Positions 38,201 through 60,680 of a stretch of 64,000 nt of DNA are shown one piece after another. Location: NCBI GenBank assembly GCA_024305405.1, contig JAKNDB010000110.1, positions 2,852,001-2,916,000 of the forward strand. Direction: 5' to 3'. Within the stretch, counting starts at the first letter, position 1. Every line of letters starts with the position of its first letter. Below the pieces are notes generated by a model. That model saw only the letters and a program-made list of their open reading frames with translations, was not told where the DNA came from and did not search any database. A program made the translations under genes and the position numbers. This DNA is from Dirofilaria immitis. Taxonomy: Eukaryota; Nematoda; Chromadorea; Rhabditida; Onchocercidae.

Positions 38201-41200
38201 TATCGGTCTTTATGAACGGTAATATATTTATTCTCCTGACATATGCAGCAAATCTTGTCGAGCAAAGTCATTTTAGCAATATGTGCGATATAAAGTTGCA
38301 TTTGCCATCAAAAGTTGCGCTTGTTGAATAGAATAATTTCAACTAAACTTTTGAAGCTGATGCATAAGACGCATAATTGTATTAAAGTATTAGTTCTGTA
38401 TTGTGAAGTCGTCGATTTGCGACTATCAAAAAATCGAAATATTTACAGCATATTCGTTCGATGGTGCTATGATTGTTGGCTTGTTGGTAATTTGCACTTG
38501 TGCTTATCTAAAAGAGTGCCCCGTATTAATTCATGGCTTCTTAACGAGAAGAAAGGATTCTTTGGTATATTTTATAAAGTAAGTGGTTTTAGATTTTATT
38601 TATTACCTTTCGGAGTAAATTGATTTTTCGCCTTATTTTAGGTTTCATGATTTAGTTCATAATATCATCATTCTTTTTATCATTTCTTAGTTTCAGGAAT
38701 GAATTTGTCCACTTTTATTAGTTTCATTGTAAAATTACTACTTCGAAACTTTGAAGCTTCCCATTCTCGTGAAATTTCAAATGAGATGTCACTCCATAGA
38801 TCAATAAATTACTGTTTGAGTTTGGATTGAGTATTTCTGAGTGCGTTTTATTCTAGAAACACTTGCAGGCAGCAGTAATCGGAATTCGTTTGCACTTCAT
38901 AGTTTCGCTTACTTGTTTGTTTTCTGCTGGATATATTTTATTTATCAGATAATACCGACGCCTTGCGGAATCCTTGAAAAGGTTCATTACTGCATTTATC
39001 TTAATAAATTAGCAGTTTTTTTTTAACAAAAACAAATCAAAGTTTGAACGTTATTTCACATTTCTATTCAATGCAGTGCCGAGAAATAAGATATTTGTGT
39101 CTACATTCTTTGACGATATTAAGATTTTTCTAACAAAAAGTGTTTTTGAAAACATTATATTGAATAATTAAATATAAAAAGGATTTAGACTTACTGTAAA
39201 TTTTTTAGACAATGCATTCATAATTGCAGTGATTATTTTTGAATATTCTGATGTTTTCCGTTATGTTCAAGAAAGAATTTTCAATGTTAACGCAGAACCA
39301 CAAGAGATCATGAGGTTATATGGTTTGGTAATTTGTTGTTATGAAATAAACGAACGATCACTATAGATATTTCCTTCAACTTTAAGATGATGCTTGGTGA
39401 TGAATGTTAAATCAGTCGAAAAAAATGTCATATTCTGGGTCTCTTAATAACTGAGTGAATTGAAAATATGAAGGTGAAGGAAGTCTCTATGTATAGAGAT
39501 CTTAAGGTTTTCCCAAGAAACGTTTTGACTTAGAATGGCGATTTGTTAATTACTCAATGCTCCGAGATGAAGATAATAGTTGAAGTTCAAAAAATTAGTG
39601 GCCCTTATTAATTGAATTCATAATTGAATGTATCAACCGACTTATGATGTTGAATGCGCGATACTATTTGCATGATATTGGTTTTATGTTTTTATTCGTG
39701 ACATCTCTCCTTTAATGCTAACTTTTCAAAGTGCCTTCTCTATAGTTATTTTGCGTATCATCATTTGTGATTGTTTAGTTTACTGGATTGTTTTAAATTT
39801 TTTTAAATATCGTATATTTTTGTGATATCGATTCCTAGCTCGCATATGTATAGTTTAAAGGTATTGCTATTCTAAAGTGATATCTTTCTAGAGAGAATAA
39901 AAACAAATGGATAAAAAGTTAAATCAAATAATAAGAGGCATTTTTGATTCAGCGGTTATATATTCATCGGATAAATAGAACTACATGCGCTGAAGCTGAA
40001 AAAAATCACATTTCAAGATGGAAAAGTGCTTGCGCTTTTGAACACAGCAAGAGAATCAAATTTTGATTGTAAGGCGGAACTTAAAAAATGTGACGGTGAA
40101 AGCTTGTTTAGAAGATCAAATAAATTGAAAATTAAATACGATAAGGAGAAAATCAGAATTTTAAAAGATCAGAGTACTCTGAAGTTGTACGGAGATGTAC
40201 ATGAGTCGCTATAATAGTAGGAAAATAGAGTTAAAATGGAACTTAAATTTTTTGTTGTTGAGGGAAGAATTTCTTTAAACCGAAGAAAGGATAGGAAGGC
40301 TATCAATTTATTTTGACTTATTAGTCAAGAGAATTTCATGTTCCGAGTTTGATGCCTGCTAAAAACTTCATTTATTTGCTGGAAGACTTCATATTATCAG
40401 GAATCATAAGCAACCCCATCTTATATTCCGAAATACTGATTTTGGATTATTGGTGTTTTAGAATTGGGCATATTTCTGTGGGGAAAAATAAAAATTTCAG
40501 TATTCAGAAAAAAAAGATTCATTCAAGTTATAGCCATCCATTTTCGTGTTAAATTTTGCCAATAGAAACAGTCGAACACAGAATCTTAACAATCAGGCCA
40601 ATAATTCATTAAAGTAGATTTCGAAGAGACAAATTGCATGAAGCAAATGTTCCTGTGAAAGTTATAAGTTCACCCACCGATTTTGTATGAAAAGAATTTC
40701 CATCTTGCTTGTATTGTACTTTTATTTATGCATAATTGGTGCTTTCAACTAAGAATTTTTCCCTAATTTCTTTTCTAAAATTTGGATATTTTCTACATTT
40801 CAAGCAATTTATTCCTTCCAAATCTAGAATAATTCTTTAAAAAAATTCCTAGAATTTTCAAGATGATTGTTTAAAAAACACGCTAATAAAGATTGATAAC
40901 TATAGTGCATTTAGAAAAAACCAGTAGTGTTTGATAACACTTTCTCCGTAACACAAGTTTCATTGCTTCATTGATAAGAATACCCATTTAGAGAACGTAA
41001 TCGGAAATGGTGCAATACTGTCGTGGTAAGGTACTGCTCATCGGTATCCATTAATGGAATTCAGGGCAATAAAAGATGCTGTAGTGAAGGATTCGGGTCA
41101 TCCAGTTGTCTTCCGAACTCAACTATCAACCTATCTTTTAAGGACTAAATCCATGATGTGTTCTGTTCCGCCCCATTACCCTATTTAACGTCATTTCTAT

Positions 41201-41211
41201 TTGAGTGTTGG
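35249..41211. other. Myosin upstream region and spacer to the PAN gene
   Basis: About 6 kb without a supported gene. The first 2-3 kb are upstream of the myosin start and include three TATCGATA elements (37344-37407), an AGC/AAC-rich triplet patch at about 36411-36440 and a single TTCCCAC. ORFs at 38315-38623 and 40026-40214 have no recognisable motifs. The right-hand end presumably carries the PAN gene promoter. Confidence 0.5.
37344..37407. promoter_or_regulatory. Cluster of three TATCGATA palindromes upstream of myosin
   Basis: TATCGATA occurs at 37344-37351, 37362-37369 and 37400-37407. The second and third copies share the longer word AGATTTTATCGATA. This octamer matches the DRE element of flies and contains ATCGAT, the core bound by CUT/ONECUT homeodomain proteins. 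The cluster is 2.1 kb upstream of the myosin ATG. A regulatory role is inference. Confidence 0.45.
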
Positions 41212-44200
41212 ATGTCCATCTACCTGACATTTTTGCAATCATCGCACACTGCAAATTTAGTCATGCTAGCCATTATTTTTGCATGCTTGCTGCCATCATT
41301 TAATTGCCAGTATCCAGGTTTAACTGACTCAACTGTCAATGAAGCATCTGAAACAAGCTATGGAGAACAGGAATCAGGCAATAACTACGGAAAACCTACA
41401 GTTCCTTTAGCTCCACCACGTGTTCCAACAATAAATAGACCATCACTAGGGTATCGGCCACCACCACCACCGATAAGACGAGATGCCAAAAGTTCTGGGC
41501 AGTGCGCCTTTGGTACGTTTGTTCTAATCAAATTGAAATGGCAATCTATTATTTGTTTATTTTCTTAAATATTTTTGTCAGTATCAAATGAAATTAAAAT
41601 TGCGGTAGTTAAAGACTTAGCGAGAAAAATCTCGCATAGAAGGTATTGCGTGCATATTACAGTAAGCTCACAAATCAACCCTTCCTCCCTGTTTTTTCTG
41701 TCTACTTAATCGAAACTTATTTCCTTCTTATGATAATTCCCACCAATAAATACATAAAATAATGTGGAACTATTTTGTTTTAGATCAAAATTCCTGGCGA
41801 TTTGAGCCCCAAACAGCAATTGCAAATGCAATAATGTTTGAGCGCACCACTGGCTCTTCATGCGAGGAATGTGTTAAAAAATGTATCCAACTTCAGGTAG
41901 CAATTGGTTAAGTCATCTTTATTTAGCGGACGGGAGAGTGATTCATCACTTTAAGAAGTACAAATTCTATTTTTATTTCTTTATTTCCTATCGCAAAATT
42001 AATGAAAAAGTCGACAATTTAATAAAATATTTCAATTTTCTGCATAATAAATCAGCAATTATCCTAGGATCTCAGTTCGGAATGGGTATGCCGTTCACTG
42101 ACTTTTGACCATCAGTGGAAAATTTGCGATTTGTTTGCTGTTAATGGCACGAAACCTCCTCATTTTCTTACTGAATACATGGATAGAGATTACCTCGAGT
42201 ATTTAAGACTTTTTTTTTTTTTGTTTAAATGGTCACATTTGGCTTATAACTTCTTCCAATATAGCCTTACTTTATCGCTGCCTGACGCAATGATATTTAA
42301 CCGGCCGGTATATTTATTAACAATAGTAACTGCAAAATTTGCATTTCATTTAAATAATGACATTTCTAGATGCGTTTTGGATCATTTTCGAGATCGATAG
42401 CTACTTTTAGAAATATGATAGCACTGTTCAAATTATCATAAACTAGCTAAATCGTTACTTTTTAACAACTAAGATGTATATCTATTGATTACTTCAGGTA
42501 TCTGCAAGTTGGTTCATCTTCCGGTATTCATTCAACTGAGTACTCAGCTATTGCTGATGCCGGCAAAAAGAAGTTTATCCGGCTTCAGATGTTCATTCAA
42601 CTGGGTACTCAGCTATTGCTGATGCCGGCAAAAAGAAGTTTATCCGGCTTCAGATGTTCATTCAACTGGGTACTCAGCTATTGCTGATGCCGGCAAAATA
42701 GAAGTTTACCCGGCTTCAGATGTTCATTCAACTGGGTACTCAGCTATTGCTGATGCCGGCAAAAAGAAGTTTATTCAACTTCAAATGTTTATTCAACTGA
42801 GTACTCAGTTATTGCTAATGCCCCTAAAAAGAAGTTTACCCGGCTTCAAATGTTTATTCAACTGAGTACTCGGCTGTCATTGATCAAACAACTCAGCAAA
42901 GTGTGGAAATTGCTGAAACACAATATGGATCAGATGCGACTCCGAGCTATAAAGTACCAATTAGATTTCCATCAATTTTTATGATAACTTAAAAGTGGAA
43001 AAAAATGAGAAAGTTCGAATGCTTGCATGTAAAAAGTTGAGACTGGAACTGCAGAGAACTCAAAAGTTAAAAATGTGAAATCTTCAGTTTAAGATACCAT
43101 GATTTTATTGCTAGTCCCTTCTTTTTTTGTCAGGCTATACATCGAAAATCAACTGGCAAAAGCAGTGAAAAGTTCTGCAGAAATGGAGATGTAACACGTT
43201 ACGCAATGATTTTAAATCATGAACGACTAAATTCCGCGACCGACATGCAAATTGTCAAAGGGGAAAGTTTGAGAGAATGTGCAAGAGCATGTGACCAAGA
43301 TGAAACGCTCATTTGGTGCGTCCGAAAGTTTTACTTTCGAATTCTTGAGTTAGAAAATTCGTACATAATAAATGATGTGTAATGAAGTAAGAATGAAATC
43401 TTTTATTCCTTCAAATTTTATTCCATTTCGAAAATTATGAAAGAAAAATCAGAATAAAACGTAAGTATGATTCTTAAATAAATACTTTTATTCACAGTTG
43501 GAATTTGGAATAGTCAGTAGGATGAAAATAAAGCTTGCATTATCTGCTTCAACTATATAATTCTTGTCATATATTGCAGTTCATCTGCAATCAGTAGGGG
43601 TAAGGAATGCGAATTATCAGTTTCACGGGCTATTCACAAAAGCAGCGACGACTTTATTTTCAACGAAAATAGCACTTACCTAGAAAAAGTATGTTAAAAT
43701 ACTCGTTATTTTCATTGTTTTACTTGGGATTTATTATAATCTAATCTCATCATTGCTTTTATTACTTATTCATCTCATTACTTCTAATTTAAATGAATTA
43801 GTGGAAAACTCGAATGCTGCAATTTTTCTGAGCAATAAATCAGAAGAAATTAAAATTATAAATTCGCAATAGATAACTATTGATCGAGATGCATAAAATT
43901 TTCTATTTAAATTTATAGTCTACCTAACAACATGTAAAAATTTGCATCAAAATAAATGTCGGTTTAGTGTATGACGGTTTCCGAGAATAAATTTCGTTTA
44001 TCTCGTCAATTTCAGTTTTGCTTCCCAAAAGGTTCGGCAGAAGCGACAGAAAAGTTATGGCCAACAGTCCTGGATCATATCCTTGTTGGTCATGTTATGG
44101 AAGTGATCGATGCACCTTCGTTCATCGAATGTATGACTGCCTGTTTACAAGCTGAACAGGAATTCTCATTCGTGTGCCGATCAGCAATGTGGTACCCAAA

Positions 44201-44968
44201 TGATGAAGATCAGGTATATAGCCTTTTCTTTACTATGTATACTGATACTTTATTTCGTAGATAAGAGCATTATTTAGGGATTAAAGATCCAAGGGTGAAT
44301 TACTCTACATAAATGTTACGTTTGCAGAACTGCTTGCTAAATACGGAAAACCGCGAAACTCATCCAAAAGTATTTGTCGCTGAAGATCAGGGAGTTCGAA
44401 TGTTTTATTTCGAAGTTCCACGAACCCACAATAAGAAGGAAATATCCGACGTTTTTCGAGTTCGCTTATAAATATTATAAATTATCATATTGAAAATATT
44501 TGACAAAACACCTATGGATAAGTTCCGCTTAAAGTTATGGACTCATGGCTTCCTTCAGGATGACCCAGTTGAAGACGACTATACACGATGGTCATCGTGC
44601 AGTAGTTCCAATTTGCAACATCGCTACTTGAAATGTAAAGAGCAAACGGATGTACGAAAATGTCCACAACAAACAAGATTTTGCAAACAAGGTAACTTTG
44701 ACCTCAAACTAGAATAGATTTCTAACTGGACATTAGGTAATCCATTCTTATCAGTGAAATGATTAGGACATCAAATACGGTACTAACAGCGCCGATTTTC
44801 TATCAGGGCTAATAACTTCGACTTAATTTAGTTCCCAACATACTGCGGAAAGGAAAATGCATAGCAGTACGAGATTCGAATGGACGTAAGAAATGCCCAC
44901 ATGGAATTCGAAGAGTGCCTGGCGGACACAGCGAATACTGCAAGAATCCCACCGACTGTGATTTATGA
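41212..44968 (+). CDS. Secreted PAN/apple-domain protein with TSP1-like segment and 22-residue repeat
   Basis: Exons: 41212-41512, 41784-41896, a repeat exon about 42498-42953, 43134-43315, 43580-43688, 44016-44213, 44328-44450, 44559-44691, 44832-44968. Translation may start at 41212 or at 41263, where MLAIIFACLLPSFNC is a good signal peptide. A Pro-rich segment follows (GYRPPPPPIRR). Cysteine-paired PAN-like modules come next: SSCEECVKKCIQ; RYAMILNHERL with ECARACDQDET and GKECELS; then SFIECMTACLQAEQEFSFVC. A TSP1-like piece (YTRWSSCSSSNLQHRYLKC, QQTRFC) and a Cys-rich tail (KKCPHGIRRVPGGHSEYC) end the protein. It is likely extracellular matrix or cuticle-associated. From exon 4 on the phases close without correction; the join into the repeat exon is unresolved. 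AATAAA lies at 45135-45140. Confidence 0.78.
42527..42885 (+). repeat. Tandem repeat, 65-66 bp unit, about 5.6 copies
   Basis: Unit starts are at about 42527, 42592, 42657, 42723, 42788 and 42853, so the spacing is 65, 65, 66, 65, 65. Read as 66 bases the unit encodes 22 residues, with sub-motifs HSTGYSAIADAGKKEV and YPASDV. The last two copies are more diverged. The repeat lies inside the PAN-protein gene and its frame runs on into DQTTQQSVEIAETQYGSD. Confidence 0.9.
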
Positions 44969-45828
44969 GCTCCATGGAGCAAACCCAACATAGAGAACGC
45001 AAACACCCAACCAACGAATACGATTTCAACACACTCGTCCTAGGAAGAAAACATTAACTAGACTTCTTGTTCCATATGTATATAGACCTTTCCTTTTTGA
45101 ATCTACTTGCGACAGTATAAAATCACAGATTCTAAATAAATTTTCCATCAAAAGGCAAAACAGCTCCTCCTTAACTTTCTCCAAGATAATCTAAATATGA
45201 TATACACACCTCAATGCTTTATTTCGATAAAAAATGGAATAAAGGAAGTGAATAAATAATGTACTTATATCGCAAGCTGCAATGGTACAACATACGATAT
45301 AAAAATTAGCAGGTAATATCGGAACGTACCGCAATATAAAGAAAATTTGGAAAAAAAGTGCTCTTAGCACCGTAAAACAAACACTATATTCACCAATAAG
45401 TTCAGCTTGCTAATAAATTAAATAAAGATGAAGTCTACAATTGAAAACACAACATGATCTAACATACTAAACAACTGTAGAGTCAAAAACCTGATAGTTA
45501 CTGGGACTCAAATAAACCATATACAAGCATAATATGTAAAACGAAATAGGAGACGAACTAAACAGTCACTGCTCTCGTCTTTCAAATACTTCAATATAAA
45601 AAAATAAAGTATTAAAGAAAATTGGAAACTATTTTATCTCAAACAACTAAGAGGTGAAAGTATGGATATCCTCAGTTTTAATAATTTTGAGATGTTTTTG
45701 ATTATGCTCAAATTAAATTTCAAACTTCAGAACATTATGCACAACAGAATCCAAAAGAACAATACATTTATGACAATCAAAAATAATGTGCGGATCAAAA
45801 GAAAAAATAAATGAATCATCGAGGATGC
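44969..45828. other. 3' spacer between converging PAN gene and lag-1
   Basis: The two genes converge here. AATAAA at 45135-45140 fits the PAN transcript. The rest is A+T-rich with no supported gene and should hold the lag-1 3' UTR on the minus strand. Confidence 0.6.
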
Positions 45829-56062
<10,234 letters not shown>

Positions 56063-58599
56063 CCGCACTTTGTGAACACACGTCGCGAAAAACCGCGATT
56101 ATGACCTGCAAATCTTCCACATAGAAGTTTCGAGGATTTATTTCTCAATAATGCTGATGTTGAAAATGCAGATTTCAAAAATCAGGAAATAATTTGAAGA
56201 CCGTCGAACAAATAATTCATATATTTATTCCGTATCTTTCAAACAAATTTGAACAGTTATGTGACAAATCAACAAATCTGTACGAGGATAATGTACGCTC
56301 TATGTATTGACTACAAATTATGCACAAATTTAGTGGGGTACAAACAAAAAAACAAATATGACTTCCATAACCCGTTTCAGCTTTCATTTGGTAGCTAGTC
56401 TAGAACAGCTTTCGGATCAATTTTTACGAGGATACTCAGAGCTATCATCGAAACAGTCGTACGCATACATAACTAAAACTTCCAAATAATCTGATAACTA
56501 TGAATGCTAACTCATCAATCAACATACAACGTGTTCCACTGATGCCTAGTTCACAAATCATGCCCCATCATTCACCGATACTTGCCAGATCACTGCCACT
56601 AATTGAATTATCGTGAGGCAACGTCAGTCGAATTTCCCTTTCCCTTGCAATGAAATCAATTCAAAAACTGGTTGGCCCCGCGTTTGATAGTACTATCACT
56701 AACATCACCGTTCTAATGATTTTAAAAAGGAAAAATAGACTTCCGCAATCGTAATACTAGCTACAAATTACTACTGCAGCAGAGCAACACCACTGACAGA
56801 AATGAACAATGGCAAAGAACAACTTTTGTACGATGTTGTAGGGTAACGAAATGGAGATAGACCGCAGTCAGGCCAGGGTTGAAGTTAGAGTTGGAGTTGG
56901 AGGTGGATTTTAAGAGTAGGCGGGAGGAGCAACTCTGCAGCAGCCGGTATGATATGATGGCTTGCGAGAAGAATCCGGAGGTAGGCGAGGAGGGCGGGAT
57001 GAGTAGATGCGGCAACCAAAACAAAATATGATGATATTTTGGAATGGGAGAAGTTGCGTGAGAAAGGAAACGGGTCGTTAAATGAAAGGGTGTGGGAATT
57101 CCCACGATAAGAGGTGAGAAACTGGAGCCTTCACCAATTTTATCAAACATACAGGTTATTTGAGCTGTGTAATCTCAGCACGTCTTCCTTCCATTCTTTG
57201 CCTTATGCCGTTTAATCTCAATGGTGTTTTATCAATTATCTATTTTAATGGTTTTATGCGTCACAAAGTAAAGTTATAAGTTTACAACGCTGCAGGAAAA
57301 CTGAAAATTGTAGGGAACACGCGTATTTTCTATTTCCTTATATAGATGGAAACGAGTCAATAGGTATATGCTGTTGGTGCTGCTATTGTCCTTCACATCC
57401 GCTCCACCAAAATAACTAGTGTAACGAGAGCTTTTGTGACCTGACCTCACTAATCACTCCCCACTTCTCCCTCTTCAATTTCTATATAGTAACGGATACT
57501 TCCATATCCTTTACTCTTCTAACCTTTGTTCAAATTTTAACTTTCTTTTTCACTGATTTTTAAAAGGCAGACAATTGGTACCAATGCACAACTTAGCTTT
57601 AGTACTACCAGAACTATTATTTATTAACTAAAGAAATGACAAAGACAAAAAAATGACCGTGTTGTACAGACAAAGGATCAAGTGATGGTCTTTTTTTTAT
57701 GTAACAATATTGAAATAAAAATCGAAATTTTCAGAAAGAGAAAAAGTACCGACTCAAGATTTTTCGGTGCCATATTTTCTAAACTCGGAAGCAAAGGCAA
57801 CATGGAAATAGAAACGAATTAAAATATCTTCAGCTAAAAGAAAACACTTTCAGATTCAGATTCAGTACGAACTGCGTACTATTGTTTAAAATCGTAATGT
57901 GCAATGAGAAACAAAAATGATGCTTTAAAACGTTTTCACAAAATGCGTTTTCCCATCATGAAAATTCTAACATTTTGCTAAAGTTTATGTGATATCTCTT
58001 CGCAGTTGCCGGTTTTTTCCCATAGTTTTTCCCCATTTTATCTCAACGTTAAATTTTGATTATCTCATTTCTTCTTATCTATACAATTGTCGCATGCGGA
58101 TATAAAAAAATTGTCTATTTCTATTCGCTTTCTTTTTATTAACAACTTTTCTTGGTAATGATGATTGACAGAAATAAAACAGCGCCTACATCTGTGAACT
58201 TTACCGTTTAAAGTTGAAGTAGCAAAAAATCATTTAACAATCATTTCATCTCTTCTATTCGTAAAATCCAGTTTCAAAAAAACAAAAGAAAAAACGATTA
58301 AAGAATTAGCTACAAGAGAAGATAGTTATTGAGAATACTGAAGACACATAAAAATATATTAACAATTAAGAATACAATTCACTGTAAAATAGTAACGAAT
58401 TATGGCATGAAATTGCAAACCCTGCAATTTGTAATTTTTAAGCAGAACTTTATCGGAAGTATATCGCTGGTCCACGAAATCAAGTTTTGCTCATGAAAGT
58501 AACATATGAAACACAGTTCTTATCCTTTTTTTTTTGAAAATGGTGAGAAATGAAAGACAAAATAATTTAATACGGAAGGCTTGTCCGTAAATTCTAATA
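56063..58599. other. lag-1 upstream region
   Basis: No supported coding sequence. A G+C-richer block at about 56800-57130 holds the palindromic CSL site and may include the promoter or a non-coding first exon. A 129-codon ORF on the minus strand over this block is Ser/Pro/Leu-rich, without motifs, and is not called. ATGGGAA (complement) is at 58017-58023. The remainder is A+T-rich. Confidence 0.5.
57092..57105. promoter_or_regulatory. Perfect palindrome of two CSL (LAG-1) sites upstream of lag-1
   Basis: GTGGGAATTCCCAC is two head-to-head RTGGGAA CSL consensus sites that abut exactly. With flanks it reads TGTGGGAA on one strand and CGTGGGAA on the other, both good CSL octamers. It lies 1.03 kb upstream of the lag-1 ATG in a relatively G+C-rich block (about 56800-57130) that is a plausible promoter. 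Autoregulation is inference, supported by reported positive autoregulation of lag-1 in C. elegans. Confidence 0.6.
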
Positions 58600-59164
58600 A
58601 TACTGCTTCATCTTTCTCGAATTGTGCTGCTCTTCTCTGATAACCAATACCTTGCTCAAGCACCACAAAATTACTTGTTAAGATGAAACGTGCAAATATG
58701 GATGATCGAAGTTCGAGATTTTAAAACTTACCACTTTTGGCGCTTTCTTTGAAGATGTAACCTTCCACTGTAGTTCAGAAATCGAGGGAAGTTCCAAAGC
58801 ATTTCAAAAACATCTCTTCCTGAATGCATGGCATTTTTATTCGTATGGCAACGCTACAAATATATTTCAGCGCACGGTGAAAACATCCCTACAAATTTGT
58901 AAGCTTTATGTAGTTTCGAATCAAAAATGTCTTTTCTTGCAGGAGATGTAGGAAACACTGTTTACGAAATCGCAACATTTCGTGCTCTAAAGAAACAAAA
59001 ACATTAATTCTTTTCTTTGGACTAATTCTTATCATTTCGGGATACTTCTCAGATACAACTAAAGAATGGAGACCATCGGGCAAAAGTAGATTAATAGTTA
59101 CTTTCATGATCCTTCCATTAACTGCATTTAAGCAAAATAGTATCCCAGTAGAAAGATCAAACAT
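58600..59164 (-). CDS. Coding-like segments, gene not recognised
   Basis: Three open pieces on the minus strand look more protein-like than chance. At 59164-58889 there is a 91-codon ORF with KVTINLLLPDGLHSLVVSEK and MIRISPKKRINVFVSL. At about 58800-58728 one frame reads LELPSISELQWKVTSSKKAP before a GTAAGT donor. At about 58675-58565 one frame reads QGIGYQRRAAQFEKDEAVLL. The middle piece faintly resembles a COMM domain but needs a frame correction upstream, and another frame is also open there. I could not join them into one gene. Confidence 0.25.
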
Positions 59165-59526
59165 ATAATTTTAACTATGCTTTTAAAGAATCAAATATCA
59201 ACAAAATCACCCGGAAATTCATTCGTTACATAAATATTATTCCTGTTGTCACATATAAACACATGGAGAACGTCAAATAAAATTTGGTGCTACAATATTA
59301 TTATCATTCCATTTTTTTTTTAAAACAAATTCTCGTGAAGAACTACTTCTTCAAAAGTATGAAGCGTTTTCATGGTGAGAGATACGTCAAACACTGTGTT
59401 ACATTGTTTCACTTCCCTCTCATATCCGATTAATGATTTACTGCACTTAAAAATACATACACATGGGGTTAGCGTTATCTTGAAAATTTCAGTTAGTTTT
59501 GTATTTTTGGGTCGTATTTAGATGGT

Positions 59527-59841
59527 TTGACAAATAAATGCTTAAAAAACATCCTAATTAATATTTTGTCAAAAAAGACGTACCTCAACGTTATTTGCAG
59601 AGTACTACTGGTTTTACACTTTTTCACAGTTCGAGATACCCTGAAAATTTGTTGCAAAGGCCCTTCAGAGCCTTCAATGAACGGATTGAATTACAAACAT
59701 AATGTCAAAGTCCGAATTTTAACATGCGAACAATGTCGATGTGCAATTGATTTTCCCATTGAATCAAAAGAAATAGAAAATGATGTCCCCAGATCTCTCC
59801 ACGCTGCCAAAGTTGTTTGTATAAGTTGTTTGTATGATTGA
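59527..59841 (+). CDS. Hypothetical 104-codon ORF with two CxxC pairs
   Basis: The C-terminal half has CEQCRCAIDF and, about 30 residues later, VVCISC, a possible metal-binding four-cysteine arrangement. The N-terminal half is hydrophobic and basic. No flanking exons or family were recognised, and it may be chance. Confidence 0.22.
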   Translation: MTNKCLKNILINILSKKTYLNVICRVLLVLHFFTVRDTLKICCKGPSEPSMNGLNYKHNVKVRILTCEQCRCAIDFPIESKEIENDVPRSLHAAKVVCISCLYD

Positions 59842-60680
59842 TAGAGCTACATATTTAGAAATGACCGAATGGAATCATGGTGCAATCGATGATCATTTAT
59901 TTGACTTGTTCCCTTATTCTTTTACAAGGCGAATGATGGATGGAAAGCTTCCGTCTACCGAATATTTGATTCATAAATAGGCTTGAAACTGTTAACAGTA
60001 AGCAACAAATATGTCATTCAAGTATCATTATATCATCAAAGAACACATAAAGAAAAGAATTACTCTTTTCTCTCTCTCTACTTTTTCCCTGAAGTGTAGT
60101 TAGATTCCGTCTTGCCAGTACTATTTTTAAAGTTTCGCTTGTTGTAAAGGAGAAATTTTCGTTTTTTTGCGCGCTTCATGTCTTGTTGTGTGATTTTCTT
60201 TTCACTTAATTTATTTTACTGTTAGATATATTCATATTTGGAATCGCATCGATTACTTCATCCGATAATTTTGTCAATCTATGTCAGCTCTTCGTTGGTA
60301 TCTTAACTCATTAAACTATTTTCATCATCAAAGTATTATGGCAATTTCTTTTATAATGACTTAAGACTTTGTAATTTTGTTATCAATTCTTTTGATATAT
60401 AGCCTTGAAAAGCGAGAATGATAACAACAAAAATTTTAATTTTTAAATTTGACATTTTAAATTCACTCTTGTGTACTGCATTTGAAATTTGAATCTTATA
60501 TTTTATTTAGTGATGCCTCTACAGCTGAACAACTAGAAAATTAATTTCGTCAATAAAGCAAAAAAAATCCGCGTCTTTCGTTTGGATGTGGTTGATGGTT
60601 TTGATCTCTCATCTCTTCTGGAACAGAATTGAGGAATTTGTCCGAAAAACTTTCATTTCAAGGGACAAAATTCAATTAAT
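59842..60680. other. 3' flank of the DNAJC12 gene
   Basis: A+T-rich sequence with no supported gene. AATAAA on the minus strand near 60507-60502 lies about 175 bases after the DNAJC12 stop and could serve as its polyadenylation signal. Confidence 0.5.

Noticed and set aside
56761..57150. 129-codon minus-strand ORF upstream of lag-1
   Set aside because: Ser/Pro/Leu-rich without domain features. It overlaps the G+C-richer block and CSL palindrome and is better read as promoter sequence.
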